Shown here one piece after another: positions 9,049 to 18,585 of a stretch of DNA of 64,000 bases (its first letter is position 1; each line of letters starts with the position of its first letter). The DNA is from Candidatus Methylopumilus universalis. Its GTDB lineage: Bacteria > Pseudomonadota > Gammaproteobacteria > Burkholderiales > Methylophilaceae. The stretch is from assembly GCF_006364435.1 (NCBI RefSeq), contig NZ_CP040977.1, positions 372,001 to 436,000 on the forward strand, in the 5' to 3' direction. The position numbers and the translations under genes are program-made. The notes below the pieces were generated by a model. That model saw only the letters and a list, made by a program, of their open reading frames with translations, was not told the origin of the DNA and made no database searches.

Positions 9049-9297
9049 TTAAGGCAAATCAGCTTTGATACTTAATGCATGAATTTTTTCAGGAATTAAA
9101 TCTTTAAGCGCATCGTATACGAGGCGATGCCTCATTATGGTGGATTTTCCTAAAAAATGCGAACTAGTAATTTCCAGATCGAAATGACCCCCACCTGTAT
9201 TACCTGTATGACCTTTATGAAGATCGCTTAAATCTTTAAGGCTTATATGGGAAGGCTCTAAAAATGCTAGCCTTTGTTTAATAATGTCTTGAATCAT
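9049..9297 (-). CDS. BolA family protein
   Basis: 82 residues covering a full BolA domain: an N-terminal helix (IKQRLAFLEPSHISLKDLS), a Gly/His-rich turn (HTGNTGGGHFDLEI), and the conserved HRLVYDALKDLI helix with the family His. BolA proteins bind monothiol glutaredoxins through shared [2Fe-2S] clusters and act in iron-sulfur handling or as regulators. The gene is 6 bp downstream of yciI. It could be either BolA or IbaG type; sequence alone does not decide. Confidence 0.93.
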   Translation of the reverse strand: MIQDIIKQRLAFLEPSHISLKDLSDLHKGHTGNTGGGHFDLEITSSHFLGKSTIMRHRLVYDALKDLIPEKIHALSIKADLP

Positions 9298-9303
9298 AAA
9301 TAT

Positions 9304-9603
9304 TTAAGGAAGTGTTTTTCTAAAAGGTTTTACTTCAACAGAAGCATATACACCTGAAGTGTAAAAAGGATCTTCATGCGCCCAGAGGATAGCTTCATAG
9401 AGCGAAGAAAATTCAGCGACAATCAGACTGCCTGTAAAACCATCCAAGCCCGGGTCGATGGAGTCAATAGCAGGAAAGGGTCCTGCGAGAACCAGTTTGC
9501 CTTGATCTTGCAATACTTTAATCCGCGCTAAATGCGCGGGCCGATGAGCCAATCTTTTGTCGAGACTGTTTTGATGGTCTTTGGCGATGATGGCGTAAAA
9601 CAT
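9304..9603 (-). CDS. YciI family protein
   Basis: 99 residues with the YciI/YCII ferredoxin-like fold: MFYAIIAKD at the start, RPAHLARIKVLQDQGKLVLAGPF with the conserved His and Gly-Pro, and the closing EDPFYTSGVYASVEVKPF. The conserved His-Asp pair has been proposed as an active site but the reaction of this family is unknown. Its place between yciB and a bolA gene, 1 bp after yciB, repeats the arrangement seen in many proteobacteria. Confidence 0.93.
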   Translation of the reverse strand: MFYAIIAKDHQNSLDKRLAHRPAHLARIKVLQDQGKLVLAGPFPAIDSIDPGLDGFTGSLIVAEFSSLYEAILWAHEDPFYTSGVYASVEVKPFRKTLP

Positions 9604-9604
9604 A

Positions 9605-10132
9605 TTATTTATGATTTGCTCTCGATGCTAAGATCCCAATCAAGACGGCATAGCACATGATCAATCCTGTGATACCAAATAATTTAAAGTTAACCCACGT
9701 ACTTTCTGAAAAATTAAAAGCGATATAAAGATTGAGTGCGCCTAACACACCAAAAAATACAGCTGAAGTTATGCTGATTTGGTCCCAGCCTTTTTCAGTC
9801 AATTGAATTTGTTTTCCCATAAGATTTTTAACAAGGTTTTTTTTCTTAAAAAATTGAAAAAATAAAAGTGCGCCTGATAATAGCCAATACAAAATACTAG
9901 GTTTCCATTTAATGAAATTTGCATCATGGAGCCATAAAGTAGTGCCACCTAAAATGCTGATCAATACTGCATTAAATATAAGTAACTTATCGACTCTCTT
10001 ATGAACGAGCTTGCTATAAATCACTTGAAAGATCGTGGCGCCAATAACGACTAATGTTGCGGTATAAATGTTTGAAAATTTATAAGCAATAAAAAAAAGG
10101 ATGACGGGAAATAGATCGAATAGAAATTTCAT
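9605..10132 (-). CDS. yciB: Inner-membrane septation protein A (YciB/IspZ family)
   Basis: 175 residues, strongly hydrophobic, with about five membrane segments. It opens with the family signature MKFLFDLFPVILFFIAYK and contains KPSILYWLLSGALLFFQ and WVNFKLFGITGL near the end, both typical of YciB. Family members affect cell-envelope integrity and septation. It is the first gene of a four-gene minus-strand unit with yciI, bolA and the parvulin, divergent from the PHP gene at 10220. Confidence 0.95.
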   Translation of the reverse strand: MKFLFDLFPVILFFIAYKFSNIYTATLVVIGATIFQVIYSKLVHKRVDKLLIFNAVLISILGGTTLWLHDANFIKWKPSILYWLLSGALLFFQFFKKKNLVKNLMGKQIQLTEKGWDQISITSAVFFGVLGALNLYIAFNFSESTWVNFKLFGITGLIMCYAVLIGILASRANHK

Positions 10133-10219
10133 TTGTAAAATTACCCCAAGCTTTCGTTAATTATCTTTGGTAAAGACTATCTGATACTATGGTAGTTCAT
10201 ATTGAAGTACTAAATATCC

Positions 10220-11065
10220 ATGATTGATCTTCACTCACATTCTACTATATCTGATGGTTTGTTAACTCCAAGCGGACTAGTTCAGCATGCCCACTCTAAA
10301 GGTATTAAAGTACTTGCTTTAACGGACCATGACGATGTTGAAGGTTTGAAAGAGGCTGCATCGGAAGCAAATTTATTAGGCATGCATTTAGTGCATGGCG
10401 TTGAAATTTCAGTGACTTGGAAAAGAAACACAATTCATATCGTTGGATTAAATGTGGACTCTCAAAATAAAATACTATTACAAGGACTTTCGTCCATTAG
10501 AGAAGGGCGTTTTGAGAGAGCCAAAAAAATGGCACATTCACTTGATCAAATAGGAATCAAAGGGAGTTTGGAGGGCGCATTAAAATACGCAAAATCAGGC
10601 ATTTTAGGCCGTACGCATTTTGCAAGATTTTTAGTAGAAACAGGGCATGCTAAAGATGTCAAAACCGTATTCAAAAATTATCTCGTGAAAGGCAGGCCGG
10701 GTTTCATCGAGCACACCTGGACGAGCTTAGAAAATGCACTTTCATGGATTCATGGAAGTGGTGGGATTGCAGCTATTGCACATCCTGCAAGATATGATTT
10801 AGGTAAAAATAATCTTTTGGCATTTTTAAATGAATTTAAAGAGATGGGTGGTCAAGGCATTGAGGTCATTTCAGGAAGTCATACAACTGAAGATTCCTTA
10901 AAATTTGCAAGAATTGCAGAAGAGTTTGAATTCCTAGCATCTACAGGTTCTGACTATCATGGACCAGGCATTTCTTACAGGGAGATGGGGTCTTTACCAA
11001 AGATACCCGAAACATGCATTCCGATATGGAAAAGTTGGAATGAAGTCAATGCCTTACTGAACTAA
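10220..11065 (+). CDS. PHP-domain phosphoesterase (RNase AM / YciV-like)
   Basis: 281 residues. The PHP metal-binding motifs are intact: HSHSTISDG (H5, H7, S11, D12), TDHDD near 35, a His in GRTHFAR, AIAHPARY near 186 and GSDYHGPG near 243. This set matches the YciV/TrpH group, which includes the 5'-3' exonuclease RNase AM and 3',5'-nucleotide bisphosphate phosphatases. In betaproteobacteria this gene often precedes a site-2 protease gene and trpS, as here. The precise substrate is inferred from homology. Confidence 0.9.
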   Translation: MIDLHSHSTISDGLLTPSGLVQHAHSKGIKVLALTDHDDVEGLKEAASEANLLGMHLVHGVEISVTWKRNTIHIVGLNVDSQNKILLQGLSSIREGRFERAKKMAHSLDQIGIKGSLEGALKYAKSGILGRTHFARFLVETGHAKDVKTVFKNYLVKGRPGFIEHTWTSLENALSWIHGSGGIAAIAHPARYDLGKNNLLAFLNEFKEMGGQGIEVISGSHTTEDSLKFARIAEEFEFLASTGSDYHGPGISYREMGSLPKIPETCIPIWKSWNEVNALLN

Positions 11066-11104
11066 TTTTTTTCTTAAAAACACATATTTCTTGAATGAAT
11101 ATAA

Positions 11105-11130
11105 GAATATTCAAATAGAATGACATTCTA
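11105..11130. promoter_or_regulatory. Palindromic candidate operator before the M50 protease gene
   Basis: The 68-bp gap holds an 8-bp palindrome GAATATTC (11105-11112) and, 3 bp on, an interrupted dyad TAGAATG-A-CATTCTA (11116-11130) that ends 3 bp before the ATG. TAGAAT at 11116-11121 also resembles a -10 element; TTGAAT at 11091-11096 could be its -35, although the 19-bp spacer is long. The dyad would overlap the start of transcription. Its function is inferred only from symmetry and position. Confidence 0.4.
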
Positions 11131-11133
11131 TAT

Positions 11134-11772
11134 ATGGAATTAACCGCTATACAAAAAGTTACTGTTTACGCACTCCCCATCATCTTTGCAATTACGGTTC
11201 ATGAGGCAGCGCACGGCTATGTTGCGAAGCATTTTGGTGATTTAACCGCCTACAAGCAAAATAGAATCAGTCTTAATCCATTAAGGCATATTGACCCCAT
11301 TGGTACCATTGTTCTCCCAGCCTTAACTGTATTGTTAGGGGGCGTTTTATTTGGATGGGCTAAGCCTGTGCCAGTGAATTTTATGAATTTACGCCATCCA
11401 AAAAAAGATATGCTTTGGGTAGCGGCTGCAGGCCCTTTTTCAAATTTAATTATGGCGATATTCTGGGCGATTTTATTTGGTCGAAGCGCTTACTTTCCGG
11501 AGTCGATGTCTTTGTTTGTTCAGCAGATGGGTATTGCGGGTATTAGTATTAATTTATCCTTGATGGTATTAAATTTAATTCCACTCCCACCTCTTGATGG
11601 AGGAAGAATTGCTGTGAGTTTATTGCCTAATCATTTGGCATACAAGTATGCGCAAGTTGAGCGATATGGCTTTTTAATATTAATTATTTTATTAATGACT
11701 CATATGCTTGATTTATTTATTTTTCCACTCATCCAAATTAGTCAAAGTCTAATTTTATGGATATTTGCTTAG
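11134..11772 (+). CDS. Site-2 protease family (M50) membrane metallopeptidase
   Basis: 212 residues, mostly membrane segments. The zinc motif HEAAHG is at 23-28 (H23, E24, H27) and the third ligand lies in NLIPLPPLDGGR (D155), which together define an S2P-like intramembrane protease of the short group without a PDZ domain. The substrate is unknown. It sits between the PHP gene and trpS, a common betaproteobacterial order. No Shine-Dalgarno is visible before the ATG; a dyad fills that position instead. Confidence 0.9.
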   Translation: MELTAIQKVTVYALPIIFAITVHEAAHGYVAKHFGDLTAYKQNRISLNPLRHIDPIGTIVLPALTVLLGGVLFGWAKPVPVNFMNLRHPKKDMLWVAAAGPFSNLIMAIFWAILFGRSAYFPESMSLFVQQMGIAGISINLSLMVLNLIPLPPLDGGRIAVSLLPNHLAYKYAQVERYGFLILIILLMTHMLDLFIFPLIQISQSLILWIFA

Positions 11773-11789
11773 GAGCTCAGGGATAGGTT

Positions 11790-12989
11790 ATGGCTATTGA
11801 ACGCGTTATATCTGGCATGCGACCTACAGGCAATCTTCATTTGGGCCACTACAATGGAGTATTGAAAAATTGGATCAATCTGCAACATGAGTTTGAATGC
11901 TTATTCTTTGTAGCAGATTGGCATGCACTCACGACACATTATGATTCCCCCGAAATTATTGAAGAGAATGTTTGGGAGATGGTTGTGGATTGGCTCGCAG
12001 CAGGCGTAGACCCAGCGACGGCAACTATTTTTATTCAATCTAAAGTGCCTGAGCATGCCGAACTTCATACTTTACTTTCTATGATTACACCCCTAGGTTG
12101 GCTGGAGAGGGTGCCAACTTACAAAGATCAGCAGGAAAAATTATCATCTAAAGATTTGTCGACCTATGGATTTTTAGGTTATCCATTACTGCAAAGTGCA
12201 GACATTTTAATTTATAAAGCAACGCAAGTACCTGTCGGTGAAGATCAAATTCCTCACATCGAATTTACGCGCGAAATTGCGCGACGCTTTAATCACCTCT
12301 ATGGCAAAGAAACGGGTTTTGTTGAAAAGGCTGAGGAAGCAATTAAAAAATTAGGCTCTAAAAAAAGTAGTCTCTATATGGAGATGAAAACAGCGTATCA
12401 AGAAAATGGTGACGAAGAAGCGCTGGACTCGGCTCAAGTGTTAATTGAAGAGCATCAGGGTTTAAGTTTAGGAGATAAAGAAAGGTTGTTAGGCTTTTTA
12501 GAGGGTGGCGGCAAAATGATTTTAGTTGAGCCTGAGTATAAATTAGCGCCTGCATCTAAGATGATTGGTTTAGACGGTCAAAAAATGTCTAAATCATATA
12601 ACAACACTATTGCCTTAAGAGAGCCCCCCGAATCTGTTGAGAAAAAAATTAAAACGATGCCAACTGATCCTGCTCGTATCAGAAGAAATGATCCGGGGAA
12701 TCCAAATCACTGTCCTGTATGGCAGTTACATCAAGTGTATTCAAGTGATGAAGTCAAAGCTTGGGTTGAAACAGGATGTAAAGAAGCTAAAATAGGATGT
12801 ATCGAATGCAAACAGCCTGTGATTGATGCGGTTAATAAAGAACTAAAACCTATCCAAGAAAGAGCATTTCATTACATTGAAGATCCTGATCTTGTGAAAA
12901 ATATCGTAGCCGAGGGCTGTGAAAAAGCAAGAAAACTAGCGAGAGAAACCATGCGTGAAGTAAGAGAAGCGATGGGATTGAGTTACTAA
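11790..12989 (+). CDS. trpS: Tryptophanyl-tRNA synthetase (extended form)
   Basis: 399 residues of a class I aminoacyl-tRNA synthetase that charges tRNA-Trp. The HIGH motif is HLGH (17-20) and KMSKS is at 265-269. TrpRS proteins are usually about 330 residues with KMSKS near 195-200; here about 70 extra residues (roughly 178-248) separate the Rossmann core from KMSKS. This long form is familiar from betaproteobacteria. The stop codon overlaps the start of scpA by 1 bp (TAATG), so translation is probably coupled. No T-box or leader peptide is visible in the 17-bp upstream gap. Confidence 0.97.
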   Translation: MAIERVISGMRPTGNLHLGHYNGVLKNWINLQHEFECLFFVADWHALTTHYDSPEIIEENVWEMVVDWLAAGVDPATATIFIQSKVPEHAELHTLLSMITPLGWLERVPTYKDQQEKLSSKDLSTYGFLGYPLLQSADILIYKATQVPVGEDQIPHIEFTREIARRFNHLYGKETGFVEKAEEAIKKLGSKKSSLYMEMKTAYQENGDEEALDSAQVLIEEHQGLSLGDKERLLGFLEGGGKMILVEPEYKLAPASKMIGLDGQKMSKSYNNTIALREPPESVEKKIKTMPTDPARIRRNDPGNPNHCPVWQLHQVYSSDEVKAWVETGCKEAKIGCIECKQPVIDAVNKELKPIQERAFHYIEDPDLVKNIVAEGCEKARKLARETMREVREAMGLSY

Positions 12990-13780
12990 TGAATCAAGAA
13001 GCACAAATAGCCACGATTGGAAAAATTCATGGAGAGAATATTGAGGTCTTACCTCAAGATCTCTATATTCCACCCGACGCACTAGAAATTTATTTGGAAG
13101 CATTTGAAGGGCCGCTCGATCTTCTTTTATATCTTATTAGAAAACATAACTTAGATATTCTCGATATACCTATGGCTGATTTGACAATTCAGTACATGGA
13201 TTATGTAGAGAAAATGAAAGAAATTAAACTTGAGTTAGCTGCAGATTACTTACTTATGTCAGCAGTTTTGATTGAAATTAAATCAAGAATGTTATTACCT
13301 AAGAAAATAGCTGAGGTTGATGCAGAACAAGATCCTCGCGCCGAACTTGTTCGAAGGCTTATGGAGTATGAGCTCATTAAAATAGCTTCTGAAAAACTCA
13401 CTCAAATGCCGCAAGTAGGCGTTGATCTTTATGTAGCTAATGCGTATTTTGAAAAAATTACAGAAATTACCTATCCTGATGTATCAATTGATGAGATATT
13501 TTCAGCATGGAAAAATATCTTAAATCGTGCAAAACATTTTGAGGCGCATAAAGTTGCTCGAAATGAACTCTCGGTGAGAGAGCACATGACAATGATTTTA
13601 AGAAAACTTCAACAAGAAGAATTTGTAGAGTTTTCGTCATTATTTAATGTGGCTGAAGATAGAATTCAAAAATTAGTAGTATGTTTCTTAGCTATATTAG
13701 AATTAGCAAGAGAGCGACTTATAAAAATTACCCAGCAAGAAAGCTTTTCCCCTATTTATATTAAATTACAGATCAACTAA
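12989..13780 (+). CDS. scpA: Segregation and condensation protein A (kleisin)
   Basis: 263 residues. The N-terminal kleisin signature FEGPLDLLLYLIRKHNLDILDIP is followed by LAADYLLMSAVLIEIKSRMLLP, and the C-terminal winged-helix region ends in FLAILELARERLIKITQ. ScpA bridges SMC heads and recruits ScpB, forming the chromosome-compaction complex. A 36-residue leader precedes the kleisin core, longer than in Firmicutes but usual in betaproteobacteria. It is coupled with trpS upstream and scpB 3 bp downstream. Confidence 0.96.
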   Translation: MNQEAQIATIGKIHGENIEVLPQDLYIPPDALEIYLEAFEGPLDLLLYLIRKHNLDILDIPMADLTIQYMDYVEKMKEIKLELAADYLLMSAVLIEIKSRMLLPKKIAEVDAEQDPRAELVRRLMEYELIKIASEKLTQMPQVGVDLYVANAYFEKITEITYPDVSIDEIFSAWKNILNRAKHFEAHKVARNELSVREHMTMILRKLQQEEFVEFSSLFNVAEDRIQKLVVCFLAILELARERLIKITQQESFSPIYIKLQIN

Positions 13781-13783
13781 GCT

Positions 13784-14335
13784 ATGACAGACTTAAATAA
13801 CATATCAAAAATTAAACAAATACTAGAGGTAGCATTGCTAACAAGTGCCAATCCTTTATCTTTAGATGATTTGCAAAAGCTATTTTCAGAAAAAATTGAG
13901 CGATCTACATTAAGAATGTTACTTGATGAGCTCAAAACAGAATGGCAAGATCGCACTATGGAATTGGTTCTTGTAGCTTCGGGCTATCGCTTTAAAGCAA
14001 GAGATGAATACTCGAGTTACTTAATGAGATTAAGTCCAGAAAAAGTAGCTAAATATAGCCGCGCCGTTATGGAAGTGCTAGCGATTGTAGCTTATAGGCA
14101 GCCAGTGACACGAGGCGAGATAGAAGAAATTAGAGGTGTTGCACTTAATCCCAATGCTATTAGACAGCTTCAAGAAAGAGATTGGATTGATGTAATTGGT
14201 CAAAAAGAGGTTCCGGGCAGACCTTCGTTATATGCAACAACAAAACATTTTTTAAATGACTTTAATTTAAGATCTTTATCTGAGCTTCCTGATATTGAAA
14301 GCTTCCTCCAAAATGAAATTCCTTTGAATGTCTAA
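13784..14335 (+). CDS. scpB: Segregation and condensation protein B
   Basis: 183 residues with two winged-helix domains. Typical markers are the N-terminal LEVALLTSANPLSLDDLQKLF, the core LSPEKVAKYSRAVMEVLAIVAYRQPVTRGEIEEIRGV, and IRQLQERDWIDVIGQKEVPGRPSLYATT. ScpB dimers bind ScpA in the SMC condensin complex. It starts 3 bp after scpA and is followed 30 bp later by rluB, the standard neighbour. Confidence 0.96.
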   Translation: MTDLNNISKIKQILEVALLTSANPLSLDDLQKLFSEKIERSTLRMLLDELKTEWQDRTMELVLVASGYRFKARDEYSSYLMRLSPEKVAKYSRAVMEVLAIVAYRQPVTRGEIEEIRGVALNPNAIRQLQERDWIDVIGQKEVPGRPSLYATTKHFLNDFNLRSLSELPDIESFLQNEIPLNV

Positions 14336-14365
14336 TTTTAAGTCATTGATGACTTAAATCACTTT

Positions 14366-15340
14366 ATGCGTTCACAAGATCAAGACACAGCTAAAGAAAG
14401 AAAGACCACTAGCCCATCTAAAACACAGCGCTTACATAAACTCCTTGCTCAATCTGGGATTGGCTCCAGGCGAGAAATGGAAAAATATATTGAAGCGGGT
14501 CGTGTACATGTGAATGATAGCCCAGCAACATTAGGTCAATTAATTCATGAGCACGATGTGATCAAGATTGATGGAAAAACAATTCATCTTTTCTTTGATT
14601 TAAAATTTCCTAAAATTCTTATTTATCACAAACCTGAAGGTGAAATTGTTTCTGTCAGTGATCCGCAAAAAAGAACTACAGTATTTTCAAAGTTACCTAG
14701 AATTAAAAACGAAAAATGGATTTCCATAGGGCGTCTTGATATCAATACTTCGGGACTGCTTATGTTTACAACCTCAGGCGATCTTGCTAATCGACTTATG
14801 CACCCTAAATTTGAAATTGAACGCGAATATGCCGTTCGTATCTTCGGTGAATTAACTGAAGAGCAAATGTCAAAATTAAAATCCGGAGTTAAGTTAGAAG
14901 ACGGCCTAGCAAAGTTCGATGAAATTCGTTATCAAGGTGGGGAGGGGGCTAATCGATGGTACCAAGTCATCCTTATGGAAGGTAGAAATCGAGAAGTTAG
15001 ACGTTTATTCGAACATTTCAATCTACCAGTAAGTCGTCTTATTCGAACCAGGTTTGGCTCTGTGTCACTTCCCTCGCGCGTTAAACGAGGCATGATGTTG
15101 GAGCTTGAAGTAAAGGAAGTTGAGAATATTTTAAAATGGCTCGACATGCCTTTTTCTGTGGTGAGCCGCAATGAAAGCCTCATTAAAGTTAAGGCGCGTA
15201 AGAAGCATGCACACCCATCACCTTATGCACCTAAAGTGAAGCTTGACCGAAAAGCAATACTAGACAAAAAAATTAAAAAAATTGGAAAAAAACCAATTAA
15301 GAGAAGAATCAGAAGTGATTCGGATATTAAAAAAATCTAA
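14366..15340 (+). CDS. rluB: 23S rRNA pseudouridine(2605) synthase RluB
   Basis: 324 residues. An S4 RNA-binding domain (about 21-70; RLHKLLAQSGIGSRREMEKYI) is followed by the RsuA/RluB-type pseudouridine synthase domain with the catalytic Asp in GRLDINTSG (D125) and the GRNREVRRLFEH motif. The C-terminus (about 275-324) is a Lys/Arg-rich tail likely to bind rRNA. The gene ends the scp cluster and overlaps the convergent prmB by 4 bp, with no terminator hairpin between them. Confidence 0.93.
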   Translation: MRSQDQDTAKERKTTSPSKTQRLHKLLAQSGIGSRREMEKYIEAGRVHVNDSPATLGQLIHEHDVIKIDGKTIHLFFDLKFPKILIYHKPEGEIVSVSDPQKRTTVFSKLPRIKNEKWISIGRLDINTSGLLMFTTSGDLANRLMHPKFEIEREYAVRIFGELTEEQMSKLKSGVKLEDGLAKFDEIRYQGGEGANRWYQVILMEGRNREVRRLFEHFNLPVSRLIRTRFGSVSLPSRVKRGMMLELEVKEVENILKWLDMPFSVVSRNESLIKVKARKKHAHPSPYAPKVKLDRKAILDKKIKKIGKKPIKRRIRSDSDIKKI

Positions 15341-16236
15341 TTAGATAGCTGAGATTTTTGCAGCATAAATACAAAATCATTACCTAAAGAAACATCTAGC
15401 CACTGAAATTGAAGTCCTGGAAATTTATCTAATAAAGCTTCTTTGTTGTGACCAATTTCAACAATAAGCATGCCGCCGTCGTTAAGATATTGCTTTGCTT
15501 CATGAATAATTCTAATTGTATGGTCTAAACCTTCATCTCCACTTCCAAGAGCCATGCTTGGTTCTTTTAAAAACTCCGTGGGAAAATTGTTCACTGAAGC
15601 TTGATTGACGTAAGGAGGATTCGAAATAATGAGGTCGTATTTCTTTCCTTTTAATCCATCAAATAAGTCGGATCGAATTAATTCAATGCGATCATCTAAC
15701 CCATACTGATCAACATTGATTTGGGCGACTTGCAATGCTTTTTCAGAAAGATCAACAAGATCAATTGTCGCATTTTGGAAGCTGTGTGCCATCATGATAC
15801 CTAAGCAGCCACTTCCGGTACATAAATCAAGTGCACTATAAATAGTTTCGGGATCATCAATCCATGGATAAAGATTTTCGCTTAATGATTCTGCAATTAA
15901 AGATCTAGGAATGATGACGCGCTCATCAACATAAAATTTATAATCTCTTAACCATGCTTCATTAAGCAGATAAGCAGTTGGCATCTTATCGTTAATTCTT
16001 TTTTCAATTAAAAATAATAAATCTTTTTTTTCTTTGCTCGTTATATGAGCATCTAAAAAATTTTCTATTGTGTCGTGGGGTAAATGGAGAAAGCCAAAAA
16101 TAAGCCAGACGGCTTCGTCATATGCATTTGAGGTGCCATGGCCGAAAAATATATCGGAGCTCTCAAATTGACTTACCGCGTATCTTAACCAATCGCGTAT
16201 TGAGAAAAGCTCTTTAAATAGTTGCGTTTGGCTCAA
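15337..16236 (-). CDS. prmB: Ribosomal protein L3 glutamine N5-methyltransferase
   Basis: 299 residues. The SAM-binding motif [10 protein letters not shown] is at 137-146 and the catalytic NPPYV at 206-210, as in the HemK family. The N-terminal segment [23 protein letters not shown] is the PrmB type rather than the release-factor enzyme PrmC. It methylates a Gln in ribosomal protein L3. The start overlaps the end of dapE by 4 bp, so the two are translated together. Confidence 0.9.
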   Translation of the reverse strand: MSQTQLFKELFSIRDWLRYAVSQFESSDIFFGHGTSNAYDEAVWLIFGFLHLPHDTIENFLDAHITSKEKKDLLFLIEKRINDKMPTAYLLNEAWLRDYKFYVDERVIIPRSLIAESLSENLYPWIDDPETIYSALDLCTGSGCLGIMMAHSFQNATIDLVDLSEKALQVAQINVDQYGLDDRIELIRSDLFDGLKGKKYDLIISNPPYVNQASVNNFPTEFLKEPSMALGSGDEGLDHTIRIIHEAKQYLNDGGMLIVEIGHNKEALLDKFPGLQFQWLDVSLGNDFVFMLQKSQLSN

Positions 16237-17360
16237 GTGAGAATCTTGTGAAGCGTAAGCTTGTAAATATTTTTAAGTGGTTCAATATCTTTCATATCAA
16301 TACATTCATTGATTTTATGAATCGTAGCATTGAGCGGACCAAACTCAACGACTTGATCACTAACATTCGCGATAAAGCGACCATCTGAGGTGCCACCTGT
16401 TGTTGATAGTTCAGGCGTAATACCAACAGTTTCCTTAATAGCATCCGATAAAATTTCTACAAGCTTCCCTTTTTTTGTTAAATAAGGATTGCCTGAATAC
16501 TCCCAATCAATCACGTAATCAAGTTTATGCTTATCTAAAATTGCGTGCGCTCTTTCTTTTAAATTCTCTGCGGTACTTGCTGTTGAGTATCTAAAATTAA
16601 AAAGAATATCTACTTCGCCAGGCACAACATTTGTAGCGCCTGTTCCGCCTTTGATATTAGAAATTTGCCATGATGTTTTAGGGAAATATTCATTACCTTC
16701 ATCCCAAGACATATTCACTAAATCTGTAATAGCAGGTGCAACCATATGAATAGGATTTTTTACTAAATGGGGATAGGCAATATGACCTTGTATACCTTTT
16801 ACGGTAAGTTTTGCTGAAAGCGATCCTCTTCGGCCATTTTTAATCATGTCACCGAATTTATGATGTGAAGTCGGTTCGCCCACTAAACAGAAATCAATTC
16901 TTTCATTTCTTTCCTTGAGAAGTTCAACCACTTTAACTGTGCCATCGACTGCAACACCTTCCTCATCAGAAGTAATGATTAATCCAATTGAACCTTTAAA
17001 ACCCTTAGTTTCTTTTAAAAATTCTTCGATAGAAACAATAAAAGCTGCAATAGATGTTTTCATATCCGCAGCACCTCGACCATAAAGCTTGTCATCTTTG
17101 ATTGTAGGTTCAAAGGGCGGTGATATCCATTGGTCAACGGGGCCGCTAGGTACAACATCTGTATGCCCAGCAAAAACAAAGAAAGGTGCTTCAGTGCCTT
17201 TGCGTGCGTATAAGTTGTCTACATCACCTGATTTAATTTTCTCGCATTTGAAACCTAAAGGCTCCAAGAGGCTAATCAGCAAATCTTGGCAGCCAGCATC
17301 ATCTGGCGTATTAGATTTTCTAGCAATTAAATTTTTAGTAAGTTCTAAGGTTCTGGTCAT
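16233..17360 (-). CDS. dapE: Succinyl-diaminopimelate desuccinylase
   Basis: 375 residues from the chosen ATG at 17360; an in-frame ATG 45 bp upstream would run into the preceding gene and adds no conserved residues. It is an M20 zinc hydrolase that releases succinate from N-succinyl-LL-diaminopimelate in lysine and peptidoglycan precursor synthesis. Metal and catalytic residues are seen in [20 protein letters not shown] and [11 protein letters not shown], with the late motif [10 protein letters not shown]. It begins 1 bp after the yffB-like gene and is coupled to prmB. dapD lies just upstream in the same unit. Confidence 0.96.
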   Translation of the reverse strand: MTRTLELTKNLIARKSNTPDDAGCQDLLISLLEPLGFKCEKIKSGDVDNLYARKGTEAPFFVFAGHTDVVPSGPVDQWISPPFEPTIKDDKLYGRGAADMKTSIAAFIVSIEEFLKETKGFKGSIGLIITSDEEGVAVDGTVKVVELLKERNERIDFCLVGEPTSHHKFGDMIKNGRRGSLSAKLTVKGIQGHIAYPHLVKNPIHMVAPAITDLVNMSWDEGNEYFPKTSWQISNIKGGTGATNVVPGEVDILFNFRYSTASTAENLKERAHAILDKHKLDYVIDWEYSGNPYLTKKGKLVEILSDAIKETVGITPELSTTGGTSDGRFIANVSDQVVEFGPLNATIHKINECIDMKDIEPLKNIYKLTLHKILT

Positions 17361-17361
17361 T

Positions 17362-17724
17362 TTATTTTTTAAATAATTGTTTAAATACCGCTTCATCAAA
17401 TCCAAGCGATACTACTTTCTTATCGATGGCTACCAAAGGTCTTTTCATTACCGTTGGTTTTTCTATAATTAATTGAACGGCAGTTTCTTGTTTGTCAGCG
17501 AGTTTTTTCTCTCGGTCTGTAAGATTTCTCCAAGTCATGCCAGATTTATTAATAAGCATATCCCAAGTTAAATGACTTGGTAACTTTTTAAACCATGAAG
17601 TCAAAGTGGCCTCATTTAACGCATCTTTTTTGAGATCGTAAAATTCATATTTAATTTGATGACTATCAAACCAAGTTAATGCTTTTTTGACGGTGCTGCA
17701 ATTTTTAATGCCATACACCATCAT
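17362..17724 (-). CDS. YffB/Spx-like ArsC-family protein
   Basis: 120 residues of the ArsC/Spx/YffB thioredoxin-like fold. The family Cys is C9 in [19 protein letters not shown], and [15 protein letters not shown] near the C-terminus supplies the conserved Arg-Pro. There is only one Cys at the active site and the arsenate-reductase triad is not recognisable, so the YffB subgroup is more likely than a true arsenate reductase. In betaproteobacteria it commonly lies between dapD and dapE, as here (3 bp and 1 bp gaps). Its role is unknown. Confidence 0.85.
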   Translation of the reverse strand: MMVYGIKNCSTVKKALTWFDSHQIKYEFYDLKKDALNEATLTSWFKKLPSHLTWDMLINKSGMTWRNLTDREKKLADKQETAVQLIIEKPTVMKRPLVAIDKKVVSLGFDEAVFKQLFKK

Positions 17725-17727
17725 GAT

Positions 17728-18555
17728 TTAAATACCTCTAAGTAACTCGTTAATACCTACCTTGCCAAGCGTTTTTTCATCTACCTTTTTTACAATCACT
17801 GCACAATAAAGACTATAAGAGCCATCTTTTGAAGGGAGGTTTCCTGAGACTACAACAGAGCCTTTAGGAATGCGACCGTATGTCACTTCGCCTGTTTCGC
17901 GATCATAGATCTTAGTTGACTGGCCAATATAAACACCCATAGAAATAACCGCATTATCTTCAACCACAACACCTTCGACCACTTCTGATCGGGCGCCAAT
18001 AAAACAATTATCGCCAATTATAGTAGGACCTGCTTGAATGGGCTCTAATACTCCACCAATACCAACTCCGCCTGAGAGGTGAACGTTTTTCCCAATTTGT
18101 GCGCATGATCCAACGGTGGCCCATGTATCAACCATCGTACCTTCATCTACATAAGCACCGATATTGACATAAGAAGGCATAAGCACAACATTTTTACCAA
18201 TAAACGAACCGCGTCTTGCAATTGCGTTAGGCACAACTCGATAGCCACCTGCTTTAAAATCTTCCTCTGTGAAGTTCGCAAATTTTGAATGTACTTTATC
18301 AAAGTAATTTGTATAACCACTTTTCATAACTTCGTTATCGTAGAGTCTAAAAGAGAGAAGCACTGCTTTTTTAATCCATTGATGCGTTTCCCATTCTTGG
18401 GAGTCTTTAATGCGTGTTGCAACTCGAAGCGATCCATTATTTAAGTTGTTGAGGACTTCATCCACAGCATCTTTAATTTCTTTTGGCGCATTTTTTGGAT
18501 TGATTTCAGCTCTTATTTCAAAAGCATTTTCGATAATTGATTTTAATTGGTCCAT
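17728..18555 (-). CDS. dapD: Tetrahydrodipicolinate N-succinyltransferase
   Basis: 275 residues, the usual length. An N-terminal helical domain is followed by left-handed beta-helix hexapeptide repeats (about 100-220), e.g. [35 protein letters not shown] and [17 protein letters not shown]. It transfers succinyl from succinyl-CoA to tetrahydrodipicolinate in the succinylase branch of diaminopimelate synthesis. It heads the dapD-yffB-dapE-prmB group. The 51-bp upstream gap is AT-rich and contains an inverted repeat. Confidence 0.97.
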   Translation of the reverse strand: MDQLKSIIENAFEIRAEINPKNAPKEIKDAVDEVLNNLNNGSLRVATRIKDSQEWETHQWIKKAVLLSFRLYDNEVMKSGYTNYFDKVHSKFANFTEEDFKAGGYRVVPNAIARRGSFIGKNVVLMPSYVNIGAYVDEGTMVDTWATVGSCAQIGKNVHLSGGVGIGGVLEPIQAGPTIIGDNCFIGARSEVVEGVVVEDNAVISMGVYIGQSTKIYDRETGEVTYGRIPKGSVVVSGNLPSKDGSYSLYCAVIVKKVDEKTLGKVGINELLRGI

Positions 18556-18585
18556 GAGAGTATTTATTTTAGTTAAAACAGTATT

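Noticed and set aside
16233-17405. Longer dapE starting at 17405
   Set aside because: The extra 15 residues lie inside the preceding yffB-like gene and are not conserved-looking; the ATG at 17360 follows that gene's stop by one base.
17362-17724. Arsenate reductase (arsC)
   Set aside because: Only one Cys is present at the site and no arsenic-resistance genes are nearby; position between dapD and dapE fits YffB.
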